From contig NZ_AWFX01000009.1 in assembly GCF_000463115.2 (NCBI RefSeq), positions 62,001 through 126,000 of the forward strand: DNA of 64,000 nt, read 5' to 3'. The position numbers and the translations under genes are program-made. Position 1 is the first letter of the stretch, and the number at the start of each line of letters is the position of its first letter. Below the pieces are notes generated by a model. That model saw nothing but the letters and a program-made list of their open reading frames with translations. It searched no databases and was not told where the DNA came from. Shown here one piece after another: positions 48,465 to 58,328 of the stretch. The stretch comes from Franconibacter helveticus LMG 23732. GTDB lineage: Bacteria; Pseudomonadota; Gammaproteobacteria; Enterobacterales; Enterobacteriaceae.

Positions 48465-49568
48465 TCAAGCAAATATCGTCATCAGATAGGCGGCAAAAAG
48501 CGCCAGGTGCGCCGAGCCGTTGAGTACGTTAGTGCGGCCCGTTGAAAAGGAGATTTGGCACAGCACCAGCGAGGCCAGCATTACCACCATCTCCGGCGCG
48601 CCCAGCCCAAACACCAGGTCGTTGCCCGTGAGGATCGCAATCAGCGTTACCGTCGGCACAGTAAGGGAAATCGTCGCCAGCACCGAGCCGAAAAACAGGT
48701 TCATGGCGCGCTGCACCTGATTATTCAGCACCGCTTTTAACGCCCCCAGCCCTTCAGGCGAGAGGATAAGCAGCGCCACCAGGAAACCGGTAAAAGAGAC
48801 CGGCGCGTTGAGGTGCGTCAGGAGGGCTTCCAGCGGGTTAGCGTTCATCTTGGTGACCGCGATAACCGCGATTAAATGCACAACCAGCCAGACGGCATGC
48901 CACAGGTTGCTGTGCGCCGAAGGTTTACCATGATGCGGATCATCGTCGTCGCCTTCATCTTCATGCTCATAGACAAACAGACTCTGATGCGTTTTGGTCT
49001 GGATCAGCAAAAATACCCCATACATGGCGGCGGAAATCAGCGCCACCAGCAGCGACTGGGCCGTCGTAAAATTACCGCCAGGCAACGCCATCGGGAAAAC
49101 CAGCACAATCACTGCCAGCGGGAAAAGCGCGATCAAGTACTGTTTAATGCCAAACAGGTTTACATATTGGGTAGCGAATTTGCGCCCGCCCAGCAGCAGC
49201 GCGAAGCCTACCAGCCCGCCGGTCACAATCATGATGATGGAATAAAGCGTATCGCGCATAAGCGTCGGCGCGGCGTCGCCTGTCGCCATCAGGGCGGAAA
49301 TCAGGCTGACTTCAAGAATAACCACCGAAAGGCTGAGGATCAGCGACCCGTACGGCTCGCCCAGGCGATGCGCCAGTACGTCGGCGTGGCGCACCACGCT
49401 AAACGCGCTGCAAAGAATGGCTATCAGGGAAAGGATATTGATGCCCACTATCGCTGGCAGCGACTGGCTCCCGCCCCACAGGGCCAGGACCGCCAGCGCC
49501 AGTACCGGAAAAATGAGCGTGGTCTCCTTGTGGCGGGTTTTTACCGCCTCATGTGTTGTTTTGGTCAT
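48465..49568 (-). CDS. chaA: Sodium-potassium/proton antiporter ChaA
   Basis: 367 aa from MTKTTHEAVK; GGAGA precedes this ATG, and the frame runs open upstream to 49694. Eleven or so membrane helices of the CaCA type, with LSVVILEVSLISALMATG and LILSPEGLGALKAVLNNQ as the two alpha repeats, and an acidic loop EHEDEGDDDDPHH between halves. Exports Ca2+/Na+/K+ for protons at alkaline pH. Divergent from chaB as in E. coli. Confidence 0.96.
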   Translation of the reverse strand: MTKTTHEAVKTRHKETTLIFPVLALAVLALWGGSQSLPAIVGINILSLIAILCSAFSVVRHADVLAHRLGEPYGSLILSLSVVILEVSLISALMATGDAAPTLMRDTLYSIIMIVTGGLVGFALLLGGRKFATQYVNLFGIKQYLIALFPLAVIVLVFPMALPGGNFTTAQSLLVALISAAMYGVFLLIQTKTHQSLFVYEHEDEGDDDDPHHGKPSAHSNLWHAVWLVVHLIAVIAVTKMNANPLEALLTHLNAPVSFTGFLVALLILSPEGLGALKAVLNNQVQRAMNLFFGSVLATISLTVPTVTLIAILTGNDLVFGLGAPEMVVMLASLVLCQISFSTGRTNVLNGSAHLALFAAYLMTIFA

Positions 49569-49841
49569 TAACGTTCTCCAGAGTGGCGGATCTTTATCAT
49601 TATAGTGAGCAAATTTGCTGCGCATAAAATAGCAAACATGCGCTTTTCCCGTGAGATATTTACGTACTTTTACGGCTTTCGCCCCGTTTTTCACTGAAAG
49701 CCTGGAAAATAACGTCTTTGTTTAGATTACGTTTATTTGCCAGCGGCATGGAGATGAACGCGCTCAAGCTTTTCCCGGCGCTGGCGCAGGCGCGGATCCT
49801 GTTCCACACTTAGCGTTATTGCAAAAACAGGAGAAAAACCG

Positions 49842-50072
49842 ATGCCATACGATTCCCGCAGCGATTTACCGGACAATGTCACTAACGTATTGCCCGCTCA
49901 CGCCCAGGATATCTATAAAGAGGCTTTTAACAGCGCCTGGGATCAGTACAAAGATAAAGAAGACCGTCGCGGTGACGACAGCCGCGAAGAGACCGCGCAT
50001 AAGGTCGCCTGGGCTGCGGTAAAAAAAGAGTATGAAAAAGGCGACGATGACAAATGGCATAAGAAAAAATAA
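49842..50072 (+). CDS. chaB: ChaB family protein
   Basis: 76 aa, highly charged, ending in lysines; YDSRSDLPDNVTNVLPAHAQ matches E. coli ChaB. Reported as a regulator of ChaA, with the mechanism unresolved. Placed between chaA and chaC. Confidence 0.93.
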   Translation: MPYDSRSDLPDNVTNVLPAHAQDIYKEAFNSAWDQYKDKEDRRGDDSREETAHKVAWAAVKKEYEKGDDDKWHKKK

Positions 50073-50294
50073 GGGTTATTTAATGCGTTGATTCGCCGAT
50101 ACCTTTACCGCCCGATCGCCTATTCTGGCAGCAAATGATGACGGTTATGTGTTTTTGTGATGACCGTCACCCTTGCCAGCGCCACGCTAATTGCATATCG
50201 TCAGCAGTATTGCTTTCTAAATGAACAGCAATAATGCCTGGAAAGCGCTTAAAAATGGCAGGGACGAAAGCAGTAGCAGTGGCGGAGGTAGATT

Positions 50295-50990
50295 GTGTTA
50301 ACGCGTGATTTCTTAATGAAAGCGGACTGTAAAACGGCGTTTGGCGCTATTGAGGAATCCTTACTCTGGTCGCCGGAGCAGCGCGCCGCGTCGCTGGCTG
50401 CAACCCTTGCCTGCCGGCCAGACGACGGCCCGGTGTGGATTTTCGGCTACGGTTCGCTGATGTGGAACCCGGCGCTGGAGTTCGAAGAGTGCGCGCCGGG
50501 TACGCTGCCGGGGTGGCATCGCGCTTTTTGCCTGCGCCTGACAGCCGGGCGCGGCACCGCCTGCCAGCCAGGCCGCATGCTGGCGCTAAAAGAGGGCGGG
50601 CGCACAACCGGCGTCGCTTACCGTCTGCCGGAGGCGCAACTTGAAGCTGAGCTGTCGTTACTGTGGAAGCGCGAGATGATTACCGGCTGCTATCTGCCAA
50701 GCTGGTGCAAACTTGAGCTTGACGACGGACGCACCATCAACGCGCTGGTTTTTATTATGGACCCGCGCCATCCGCTCTATGAACCAGACACCCGCGCCCG
50801 GGTTATCGCCCCGCTTATCGCCACCGCCAGCGGGCCGCTTGGCACTAACGCGCAATATCTTTTCTCGCTGGAGCAGGAGCTGAAAAAGCTCGGCATGCAG
50901 GATGACTGTCTGGACGAACTGGTAGGTGAAGTGCGCGCCTGGCAGCAGCGCGGCGAAGGGGACGCAGAGCTGCGTCCCGGGTTCGCCTGA
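50295..50990 (+). CDS. chaC: Glutathione-specific gamma-glutamylcyclotransferase
   Basis: 231 aa from GTG 50295, behind GGAGG. Splits glutathione to 5-oxoproline and Cys-Gly. IFGYGSLMWNPALEFEE is the family signature. Lies downstream of chaB as in E. coli. Confidence 0.95.
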   Translation: MLTRDFLMKADCKTAFGAIEESLLWSPEQRAASLAATLACRPDDGPVWIFGYGSLMWNPALEFEECAPGTLPGWHRAFCLRLTAGRGTACQPGRMLALKEGGRTTGVAYRLPEAQLEAELSLLWKREMITGCYLPSWCKLELDDGRTINALVFIMDPRHPLYEPDTRARVIAPLIATASGPLGTNAQYLFSLEQELKKLGMQDDCLDELVGEVRAWQQRGEGDAELRPGFA

Positions 50991-51019
50991 TCCCTCCGCT
51001 GGCGCGGAGGGGAATAAAA

Positions 51020-51259
51020 TCAGGCCGCAACGTAGCTCACAGAGTGTTCCAGCGACTGGCTGCGGCTGTCGATTAATACATTCCATAAACCGCTGTAAGG
51101 CACCGTCAGATAAGCGCTGCTGCGATCCTGCACGCTAAGAATATCCGCCTCATCCGTCGACGCTTTCGCGCTCATCAAGTGGATATGGCATTTATCCGAG
51201 CAACGAACCACCACCGTATCGCCGCCAAATAATTTCAGAGTCGTTTTTACCAAAGCCAT
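51020..51259 (-). CDS. DUF1883-like small protein
   Basis: 79 aa. LKLFGGDTVVVRCSDKCHIHLM and TVPYSGLWNVLID resemble the DUF1883 family of small beta proteins with unknown function. A purine-rich stretch precedes the ATG. Converges on chaC; not in this position in E. coli. Confidence 0.55.
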   Translation of the reverse strand: MALVKTTLKLFGGDTVVVRCSDKCHIHLMSAKASTDEADILSVQDRSSAYLTVPYSGLWNVLIDSRSQSLEHSVSYVAA

Positions 51260-51478
51260 TTTTACCCCCGCTCATCATGTGAAATTGCTGTTTCAGCCGG
51301 AACGAAGGCTGAAAACAGAGAAGTTGTTCACAAAACCTGCCTTGCATAACACCAAAGAGGGAGTAAACCGATGCTGACTTTGATCAAAAAAAAGAATAAG
51401 CCATAAACTTTTGTGACAATCTGCCTGAAACCTTTCAGCGGGCGCGCCATTATGTGTAAAGAACGCGCCCGCGCAGAG

Positions 51479-53266
51479 TTAAATACGGAAATGGCCTGCT
51501 GTCTCCGCCAGTTCCCCCGCCTGGCTTTGTAAGGCGCCAGCGGCAGCGGCGGACTGCACCACCAGTTCCGCGTTCTGTTGCACCATGCGGTCCAGATGCA
51601 CGACGGCATGGTTAATCTCCTGAATACCCTTCATCTGTTCACTGGTCGCGACAGTGATTTCTCGCATGATGCCGGAGACACTGCCAATGCTGCTGACAAT
51701 TTCCTGCATCGACTCTCCCGCCTGTCGCACATAGCGGGAGCCTGTCGCCACGCTGCTGGTGGTGGAATCAATAAGCGATTTAATCTCCTTCGCCGCCTGC
51801 GCGCTGCGGCTGGCGAGGCTTCGCACTTCGCCGGCCACCACCGCGAAGCCGCGACCCTGTTCGCCGGCCCGTGCGGCTTCCACCGCAGCATTCAGCGCCA
51901 GGATATTGGTCTGAAAAGCGATGCCGTCGATAACGCTGGTAATATCGCCAATTTTCGAAGAGGCGGTTTCGATTATCTGCATGGTGTCGATAGCGCGGGT
52001 AACCACCTCGCCGCCGCGGCTCGCCACTTCCGAGGCGTTCTGCGCCTGGCCGCTCGCCTGGGCGGCAGCCTCGGTGGACTGCGCGACGGAGGCGGTAATT
52101 TGCTCTACGGCGCTGGCGGTTTCGCGCAGGCTGGAGGCGGCCTGCTCGGTGCGCCCGGAAAGATCCTGGTTGCCCGCCGCGATTTCATTGGCCGCCACCT
52201 TCACCGAGGCGCTGGCGTCACGCAACTGACCCATCACCACCGAAAGTTTGTCGCTGAAGGCGTTAAACGCGTGCGCTATCTGCGCCACTTCGTCTTTGCC
52301 ATGCTCCGGCAGGCGTTGTGAAAGGTCATTCGTACCGGTGCTGATGGCATGCATGGCGTCGCGAATGGTCAGCAAGCGCGCAAGCAGCTTTGCAACCAGC
52401 AGGTGCACCAGCGCGCCCGCCACCAGCACCAGCACAATCAGCGAAAAGGCGGAAGCGTTAAGCTGCGCCCGCATGCCGGAGGTGGCGTCGTCTTTGTCCA
52501 GCGCCACCACCAGGTACCACTGCGTGCCCGGCACTTTTGACGCCAGCAGCTGTTTTTCTACCCCCTCCATTTCGCCGCTCTCGCTTTCCTGCTCCTGGAT
52601 AAGCTCCCTGAAATCAACGCCGGAAACCGCATCGCCGAAGGGTTTAAGCGTCAGCGCCGCGTTGCTGGCGGCAATCACTGAACCATCAGCATTCACCAGC
52701 ATGCCGCTGCTGTGTTCTGTAGGGCGGATGCTGCGCACGTTGGCGATAACGCTTTCCATCGACAGATCGCCCGCCACCACGGCGGCGAGTTCGCCATTGC
52801 GCTTCACCGGCACGGCGAAAGTCACAACCAGTTTGCCGGTGCCGGCATCGACGTAAGGCGCGGTAACGACGGGCGCATCGGCTTTCAGCGCCTGCTGATA
52901 CCAGGGGCGAAGGGTCGGATCGTAGTCGGCGGGCACGCCGGTCGGGTCGGAGAATTTCGCGGTTTTACCCGGGTAGCCAACATAAACATTGGTAAATCCG
53001 CCCGCGGCGGCGATCTGGCGAAATACCGGAACCGGGTCATCGTTAACCGCTACGGCATCCAGCGACTGGACAACCGTCATCTTGTTTTTAACCCAGTCGG
53101 CAACCGCCAGCCTGTGGCTTGCACTGGTGCTGCGCAGCGTTTCAAGGCGTGTCTGCTGGTTATCGTTGCGAGAAACCAGGTAATTGAACACGGTATTTAG
53201 CAAAAGCGCGACAACGAGACAGCCAGCGGTGGCGGCGATTATCCGCGTGCGAATGGAAGTGAACAT
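51479..53266 (-). CDS. Methyl-accepting chemotaxis protein with dCache amino-acid domain
   Basis: 595 aa. TM1 (about 8-30), a periplasmic dCache domain (35-275), TM2 (about 277-300), HAMP (300-355) and a methyl-accepting signalling domain ([20 protein letters not shown]). The ligand site carries Tyr115, Arg120, Trp122, Tyr123 and Asp167, the exact spacing of the amino-acid-binding dCache motif known from PctA (121, 126, 128, 129, 173). The C-terminus ends GHFRI with no CheR/CheB-tethering pentapeptide, so it relies on major receptors for adaptation. Confidence 0.9.
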   Translation of the reverse strand: MFTSIRTRIIAATAGCLVVALLLNTVFNYLVSRNDNQQTRLETLRSTSASHRLAVADWVKNKMTVVQSLDAVAVNDDPVPVFRQIAAAGGFTNVYVGYPGKTAKFSDPTGVPADYDPTLRPWYQQALKADAPVVTAPYVDAGTGKLVVTFAVPVKRNGELAAVVAGDLSMESVIANVRSIRPTEHSSGMLVNADGSVIAASNAALTLKPFGDAVSGVDFRELIQEQESESGEMEGVEKQLLASKVPGTQWYLVVALDKDDATSGMRAQLNASAFSLIVLVLVAGALVHLLVAKLLARLLTIRDAMHAISTGTNDLSQRLPEHGKDEVAQIAHAFNAFSDKLSVVMGQLRDASASVKVAANEIAAGNQDLSGRTEQAASSLRETASAVEQITASVAQSTEAAAQASGQAQNASEVASRGGEVVTRAIDTMQIIETASSKIGDITSVIDGIAFQTNILALNAAVEAARAGEQGRGFAVVAGEVRSLASRSAQAAKEIKSLIDSTTSSVATGSRYVRQAGESMQEIVSSIGSVSGIMREITVATSEQMKGIQEINHAVVHLDRMVQQNAELVVQSAAAAGALQSQAGELAETAGHFRI

Positions 53267-53372
53267 AGTAAGTACCCTGCTGTGTGGTTATAAAAGGGCT
53301 ATCGGCAACCCCAGCAGGGACTTGATGACCAACGTCGCAGTATAAGAAAAAAGTATTACCCGGCGGTGATTA

Positions 53373-53726
53373 TTAGAAAGTTAACACTTTATCCGCCGCA
53401 AGCGTCCACTGCGCAAGCTCCACCAGCGTGCCGACAGTCACGCCGTCCGCCAGCGGCAAATCGGTGATGCCGCGCCCGTCGGTGCAGGTTTTGCACAGCT
53501 TCACCGGCACGCCCTGGGCGGTCAGGATCTCAAGCATCTGCTGAATGTTATAGCCCTCGGCAGGGCGCTGGCCGCGCAGCCCGGCCGTCACGGCGTCAGA
53601 CATCAGAAAGAGTCTCAGCGTCAGGCTCTCGTCCTGTTCGCGCAGCGCGATAGCCAGCCGCAGGCTGTTGAATAACGACTCGCTGCCGTAGGCGGCGCCA
53701 TTCGCGATAATCACGATATTTTGCAT
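53373..53726 (-). CDS. ychN: DsrE/F-family protein YchN
   Basis: 117 aa. QNIVIIANGAAYGSESLFNS and KLCKTCTDGRGITDLP match E. coli YchN, a hexameric sulfur-relay-like protein of unclear role. Divergent from nasR; in E. coli it lies next to the nar region, fitting the nitrate genes here. Confidence 0.93.
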   Translation of the reverse strand: MQNIVIIANGAAYGSESLFNSLRLAIALREQDESLTLRLFLMSDAVTAGLRGQRPAEGYNIQQMLEILTAQGVPVKLCKTCTDGRGITDLPLADGVTVGTLVELAQWTLAADKVLTF

Positions 53727-53795
53727 ATTCGCTCCTTTGCCCGGAAGGCACAGTTATTGCTTAGGTTAAAGAAATCCAGTTACGGGAGAGGCGGG

Positions 53796-55010
53796 ATGCG
53801 CAATCCATCCGACCAGCCAACAGAGGCGCTGAGCTGGTTTCATTTTGCCCGCGAGCAGCAACGGCGGCAGCGCGAAGCCGGGTTGCATGTGGGCGAATGG
53901 GCCAGCCGGATAAGCCATCTGGTTCATATGCTACAGCGCGAACGGGGGGCTTCCAACATCTGGCTCTGTTCCGCAGGGCAACTCTTCGCCCGCGAAGTGC
54001 CGTTTTGTATCAGCCAGTCGGACGAACAGCTGGCCGCGCTGCGCGAGCGTCTGGCGGCGCCAGGCCTGGCGGTTAATGCCGCAATCGCCGCACGGCTGGC
54101 CTGCGCGTTCTGGTATCTGGAGTCGCTGCCTGCGCTTCGCAACCGCATCCGCAGGCGCGAAATCGAGCCGGAGGCGGCGATGGAGCAGTTCAGCCAGACC
54201 ATTGCGCATTTGCTGAGCATTGTGCCGGAAGCAAACGACACGCTGGATGACGCCAGTCTCGCCCGGGCGCTCACGGCGCTTTACAGTTTTATGCAGGGCA
54301 AAGAGCTGGTAGGGCAGGAGCGGGCGGTAGGCGCGATAGGCTTTGCCCGGGGCGATTTCAGCGCACCGCTGCGCCAGATGCTGGTTGACCGTATTGACGG
54401 GCAGCAACGCTGTTTCTCCACTTTCGCCGCGCTGGCGGAAACCGCGCTGGCTGAGGAGTTTCACGCCCAGGGTGAAGCCACCCGTGAAACGGAGCAGTTG
54501 CGTCGGCTGGCCTGTACGCGCATGCCGGCAAATACCGAAACGGCGGAACTGGCGGTGCGCTGGTTCGCGCTGCAAACCAGCCGGCTCGACAGGCTTCGTG
54601 AAACCGAGGAAAAGCTTATCGCTTCCCTGCAACAGGTGGCGCATGTGCAGTTTGACCAGGCAATGCCAGGCGGCGAGGCGGATGAAGAGGCGTTTGCCCG
54701 CTGGGTTGGCGCTCACGCCTGTCAGGATGCCGCCGTCGCCCTGGACCGCCATCTTTTGCCGCTGGTACGTCAACAGGCGAGGCAGCTTGAAGCGCTGAGT
54801 CGCCAGCTCGCTTCGCTGCAAGAGACGCTGGAAGAGCGCAAGCTCATTGATAAAGCCAAGAGTTTGCTGATCCGCCATCAGCAAATGAGCGAAGAGCAAG
54901 CCTGGCAGCAGTTGCGAAAGCTGGCGATGAACCAGAATAAACGGATGGTGGAAATTGCCCGCGCCATGCTCGCCGTGGCCGATTTATGGCCGGTAACACC
55001 AAAGGAGTAG
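53796..55010 (+). CDS. nasR: Nitrate-responsive antiterminator NasR (NIT-ANTAR)
   Basis: 404 aa from ATG 53796 behind a GGGAGAGG stretch. Residues about 30-300 form the NIT domain that binds nitrate and nitrite; the last 60 (LEERKLIDKAKSLLIRHQQM onward) are an ANTAR RNA-binding domain. In Klebsiella NasR binds the nasF leader RNA and prevents termination. Its target here is the leader at about 55255-55374. Confidence 0.93.
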   Translation: MRNPSDQPTEALSWFHFAREQQRRQREAGLHVGEWASRISHLVHMLQRERGASNIWLCSAGQLFAREVPFCISQSDEQLAALRERLAAPGLAVNAAIAARLACAFWYLESLPALRNRIRRREIEPEAAMEQFSQTIAHLLSIVPEANDTLDDASLARALTALYSFMQGKELVGQERAVGAIGFARGDFSAPLRQMLVDRIDGQQRCFSTFAALAETALAEEFHAQGEATRETEQLRRLACTRMPANTETAELAVRWFALQTSRLDRLRETEEKLIASLQQVAHVQFDQAMPGGEADEEAFARWVGAHACQDAAVALDRHLLPLVRQQARQLEALSRQLASLQETLEERKLIDKAKSLLIRHQQMSEEQAWQQLRKLAMNQNKRMVEIARAMLAVADLWPVTPKE

Positions 55011-55033
55011 TTGCACAGTAAAAGGGCATTTTT

Positions 55034-55050
55034 TGCCTGGTGATGGTGCG
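55034..55050. promoter_or_regulatory. Weak candidate NtrC site
   Basis: TGCCTG, GTGAT, GGTGCG: one good half of the NtrC consensus (TGCACC-N5-GGTGCA), about 200 bp before the putative sigma-54 promoter. Suggestive only. Confidence 0.3.
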
Positions 55051-55228
55051 GGGCGGGAGTTCTTCTGCCTCCTCGGGTAAAAGCCGGGTGAAGGGCAATA
55101 ACGGCTTGCCCATAGAAGGCGGTAACGCGCTGAGCGCAGATAAAACGGCTAAGCCTGCGTCTTTCAACCTGTTGCCCGAAGAGAAGCGAGAAGGCGCTAA
55201 GTTATCGTCCGGCGTAAACGCTATAACC

Positions 55229-55244
55229 TGGCACAGCCTTTGCT
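55229..55244 (+). promoter_or_regulatory. Sigma-54 promoter of the nas operon
   Basis: TGGCAC, 5 bp, TTGCT: a match to the -24/-12 consensus (GG and GC correctly spaced). Transcription would start near 55255, giving a leader of about 119-120 nt to nasF, in line with the roughly 119-nt leader known in Klebsiella oxytoca. Confidence 0.8.
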
Positions 55245-55265
55245 TATTTATTTCTGACAGACATT

Positions 55266-55302
55266 TTCCGGCAGTCCGCCAACGGCGGCGGGCCAACCGG
55301 AA
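55266..55302 (+). promoter_or_regulatory. NasR-target hairpin (1:2) in nasF leader
   Basis: TTCCGG (55266-55271) with CCGGAA (55297-55302) as outer stem and CCGCC/GGCGG (55276-55280/55284-55288) inside. By position it corresponds to the 1:2 stem-loop NasR recognises in Klebsiella. Confidence 0.6.
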
Positions 55303-55311
55303 AGGATAAAG

Positions 55312-55354
55312 GCGTCCTGCAATGTGCTCGCACATTGCCGGGCGCTTTTTTTTT
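55312..55354 (+). terminator. nasF leader attenuator (3:4 terminator)
   Basis: A long stem around GCAATGTGC/GCACATTGC, extended by GCG/CGC arms, ends in nine Ts, 21 nt before the nasF start. It is an intrinsic terminator inside the leader, to be overridden by NasR when nitrate is present. Confidence 0.85.
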
Positions 55355-55374
55355 GCATTTTTTCAGGAGCCGAT

Positions 55375-56631
55375 ATGAGCGATTCGCCTTTCACCTTCTC
55401 CCGTCGCCGCTTTCTACAGGCCGGTGCTGCGCTTGGGAGCGCCGCGTTGCTGCCGGGGCTGATGAACAGCGCCTGGGCTGGCGGGTCCGACGCCCCGGAA
55501 CGCACCACCGTTAAGGTCGGGTTTATTCCGTTGACCGACTGCGCCCCGGTGGTGATGGCCGCCCTGAAAGGGTTTGATAAAAAGCACGGGATCGCGATTG
55601 TGCCGAGTAAAGAGGCGAGCTGGGCGGCGGTGCGCGACAAGCTGGTTTCCGGCGAACTCGATGCCGCCCACGTGCTTTATGGGCTGCTTTACGGCCTGGA
55701 GCTCGGCATCGCGGGCAAAAAGCAGGCGATGGCGAACCTGATGACTCTTAACCGCAACGGGCAGGCGATCACGCTCTCGGCTGATTTACAGCAAAAGGGC
55801 ATTACCGATGCCGCGGGGCTGAAAAAGCTTATCGCAGGGGCGGAACCGGGCGCTTACACCTTCGCCCATACCTTTCCGACAGGCACCCACGCCATGTGGC
55901 TTTACTACTGGCTTGCCGCGGCGGGCATCGATCCCTTTAACGACGTGCGTACCGTGGTGGTGCCGCCGCCGCAAATGGTAATGAACATGCGCATCGGCAA
56001 CATGGTCGGCTTTTGCGTGGGCGAACCGTGGAATGCCCGCGCCATTAACGACCGTATCGGCTTTACCGCCGCCACCTCGCAGTCCATTTTTCCCGACCAT
56101 CCGGAAAAAGTGCTCGGCACCCGCAACGCATGGGTGGAACAAAACCCCAATACCGCCCGCGCGTTAACGGCGGCGGTGCTGGAGGCGGCGCGCTGGATTG
56201 ACGCCTCTGATGATAACCGGCGTGAAACCGCCCGCGTCCTTGCCAGACGCGCTTACCTCAACACCAAAGAACAGTACCTCACGCCGCGCATGCTCGGCGA
56301 TTACGACAACGGCATCGGCAAGCGCTGGCGCGACGCGCACGGCATGCGCTTCTTCGCCGACGGCGACGTCAACTATCCGTGGCTTTCCGACGGCATGTGG
56401 TTCCTGACGCAGTTCAGGCGCTGGGGGCTGCTGAAGAGCGATCCGGATTACCGCGCTGTAGCGCAAAGCATCAACCGCACCGATATCTACGCCCAGGCAG
56501 CAACGGCCGCAGGCAATGTGGCGCTGCCCGCATCGCCTTTACGCGCCAGCCAGCTTATGGACGGTTCCCGCTGGGATGGCGCCGATCCGGCCGCCTACGC
56601 CGCCAGCTTTTCACTTCATCGTCAGGGGTAA
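55375..56631 (+). CDS. nasF: Nitrate ABC transporter substrate-binding protein
   Basis: 418 aa. Twin-arginine signal SRRRFLQAGAALGSAALL, so export is by Tat. Periplasmic nitrate-binding protein of the NrtA/NasF kind: VKVGFIPLTDCAPVVMAAL and the later WYKY-type lobes. AGGAG precedes the ATG; an upstream frame start at 55324 lies inside the attenuator. First gene of the operon. Confidence 0.93.
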   Translation: MSDSPFTFSRRRFLQAGAALGSAALLPGLMNSAWAGGSDAPERTTVKVGFIPLTDCAPVVMAALKGFDKKHGIAIVPSKEASWAAVRDKLVSGELDAAHVLYGLLYGLELGIAGKKQAMANLMTLNRNGQAITLSADLQQKGITDAAGLKKLIAGAEPGAYTFAHTFPTGTHAMWLYYWLAAAGIDPFNDVRTVVVPPPQMVMNMRIGNMVGFCVGEPWNARAINDRIGFTAATSQSIFPDHPEKVLGTRNAWVEQNPNTARALTAAVLEAARWIDASDDNRRETARVLARRAYLNTKEQYLTPRMLGDYDNGIGKRWRDAHGMRFFADGDVNYPWLSDGMWFLTQFRRWGLLKSDPDYRAVAQSINRTDIYAQAATAAGNVALPASPLRASQLMDGSRWDGADPAAYAASFSLHRQG

Positions 56632-56636
56632 ACACA

Positions 56637-57521
56637 ATGAAACAGGCGCAACAACGAGAGATCACGCCGCAGCCGCAACCCGCCCGCGCGGAAGTGATAA
56701 CCATGCCGAAACCGCCAGCGCGAAAGCATCGCCCGCAGTGGCAAACCAGGGTTAACGCCGCGCTTTTGCGCGTGATCCCGGCGCTGCTGGGAATAGGGCT
56801 GCTGCTGGTGGCATGGCAAATCGCCGCCCTTAACAGCAAAGGGTTTCCCACACCGCTCAGCACGCTCGACTCGGCGTTAACGCTCTTCGCCGACCCGTTT
56901 TATAACGAAGGGCCGAACGATCAAGGCATCGGCTGGAATGTGCTTGCCTCGCTAATGCGCGTGGCCGTGGGCTTTGGCCTCGCCGCGCTGGTCGGCATTC
57001 CGCTCGGCTTCCTGATTGGCCGCTTCACTTTCTTTTCGCGCATGTTCACGCCGCTCATCGCGCTGCTGCGCCCGGTCAGCCCGCTCGCCTGGCTGCCCAT
57101 CGGCCTGCTGCTGTTTCAGAAGGCGGAACCGGCGTCGAGCTGGACGATTTTCATCTGCTCTATCTGGCCGATGGTGATTAACACCGCCGACGGGGTAAAG
57201 CGCATTCCCGAAGACTACCTCAACGTCGCCCGCGTGTTGCAGCTCTCTGAGTGGACGGTAATGCGCCGCATTCTGTTTCCGGCGGTGTTGCCTGCGGTGC
57301 TCACCGGCGTGCGGCTCTCTATAGGCATCGCCTGGCTGGTGATTGTCGCCGCGGAAATGCTCACCGGCGGCCTCGGCATCGGCTTTTGGATCTGGAACGA
57401 GTGGAACAACCTCAACGTGGAAAACATTCTCATCGCCATCGTCATTATCGGCGTGGTCGGTCTGTTGCTGGAGCAGGGGCTGATGCTTGTCGCCCGCCGC
57501 TTTAGCTGGCAGGAAAAATAA
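56637..57521 (+). CDS. nasE: Nitrate ABC transporter permease
   Basis: 294 aa, six membrane segments, with the ABC permease loop ADGVKRIPEDYLNVARVLQ (EAA-like). NrtB/NasE family. Starts 6 bp after nasF; the longer frame from 56379 overlaps nasF and is not used. Confidence 0.93.
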   Translation: MKQAQQREITPQPQPARAEVITMPKPPARKHRPQWQTRVNAALLRVIPALLGIGLLLVAWQIAALNSKGFPTPLSTLDSALTLFADPFYNEGPNDQGIGWNVLASLMRVAVGFGLAALVGIPLGFLIGRFTFFSRMFTPLIALLRPVSPLAWLPIGLLLFQKAEPASSWTIFICSIWPMVINTADGVKRIPEDYLNVARVLQLSEWTVMRRILFPAVLPAVLTGVRLSIGIAWLVIVAAEMLTGGLGIGFWIWNEWNNLNVENILIAIVIIGVVGLLLEQGLMLVARRFSWQEK

Positions 57522-57530
57522 GGAGCGCGC

Positions 57531-58319
57531 ATGAAACCGATTATTCAGGTCCAGAACGTCAGCCAGCGTTTTTCTACCGCCAGCGGCGACTTCCTGGCGT
57601 TGCAGAACGTGAGTTTCGATATCTGTGAAGGCGAAACCGTCAGCCTTATCGGCCATTCCGGCTGCGGCAAATCAACGCTGCTTAACCTCATCGCCGGGAT
57701 CACTTTGCCGAGCGAAGGCGGGCTGCTGTGCGATAACCGCGAAATCGCCGGTCCCGGCCCCGAGCGCGCCGTGGTGTTTCAGAACCACTCGCTGCTGCCC
57801 TGGCTTACCTGCTTTGACAACGTGGCGCTGGCGGTCGACCAGGTCTTTAAGAAGAGCATGAGCAAAAGCGAACGCCGGGAATGGATAGTCCACAACCTTG
57901 AGCGGGTGCAGATGGGCCATGCGCTGAACAAGCGTCCGGGGGAAATTTCCGGCGGCATGAAGCAGCGCGTCGGCATCGCCAGAGCGCTGGCGATGAAGCC
58001 GAAAGTGCTGCTGATGGATGAACCTTTTGGCGCGCTCGATGCGCTCACCCGCGCCCATCTCCAGGACGCCGTTATGCACATTCAACAGGAACTGAACACC
58101 ACCATCGTGCTGATCACGCACGACGTGGACGAAGCGGTGTTGCTTTCTGACCGCGTGCTGATGATGACCAACGGCCCGGCGGCGACGGTGGGCGAAGCGC
58201 TGGAGGTCGATTTGCCGCGCCCGCGCAACCGCGTGCAACTGGCGCAAGAGAGCCGCTATCACCACCTGCGCCAGCGCATTCTCCACTTCCTTTACGAAAA
58301 ACAGCCGAAGGCGGCGTAA
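57531..58319 (+). CDS. nasD: Nitrate ABC transporter ATP-binding protein
   Basis: 262 aa. Walker A GHSGCGKST (41-49), signature SGGMKQR, Walker B VLLMDEP, and a His switch (ITHD). NrtD/NasD family, energising nitrate import with NasE and NasF. AAGGAG before the start. Confidence 0.94.
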   Translation: MKPIIQVQNVSQRFSTASGDFLALQNVSFDICEGETVSLIGHSGCGKSTLLNLIAGITLPSEGGLLCDNREIAGPGPERAVVFQNHSLLPWLTCFDNVALAVDQVFKKSMSKSERREWIVHNLERVQMGHALNKRPGEISGGMKQRVGIARALAMKPKVLLMDEPFGALDALTRAHLQDAVMHIQQELNTTIVLITHDVDEAVLLSDRVLMMTNGPAATVGEALEVDLPRPRNRVQLAQESRYHHLRQRILHFLYEKQPKAA

Positions 58320-58328
58320 GGAGGCGAT

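Noticed and set aside
56379-56636. N-terminal extension of nasE overlapping nasF
   Set aside because: Would overlap nasF by 250 bp; the ATG at 56637 gives the normal NasE length and follows nasF directly.
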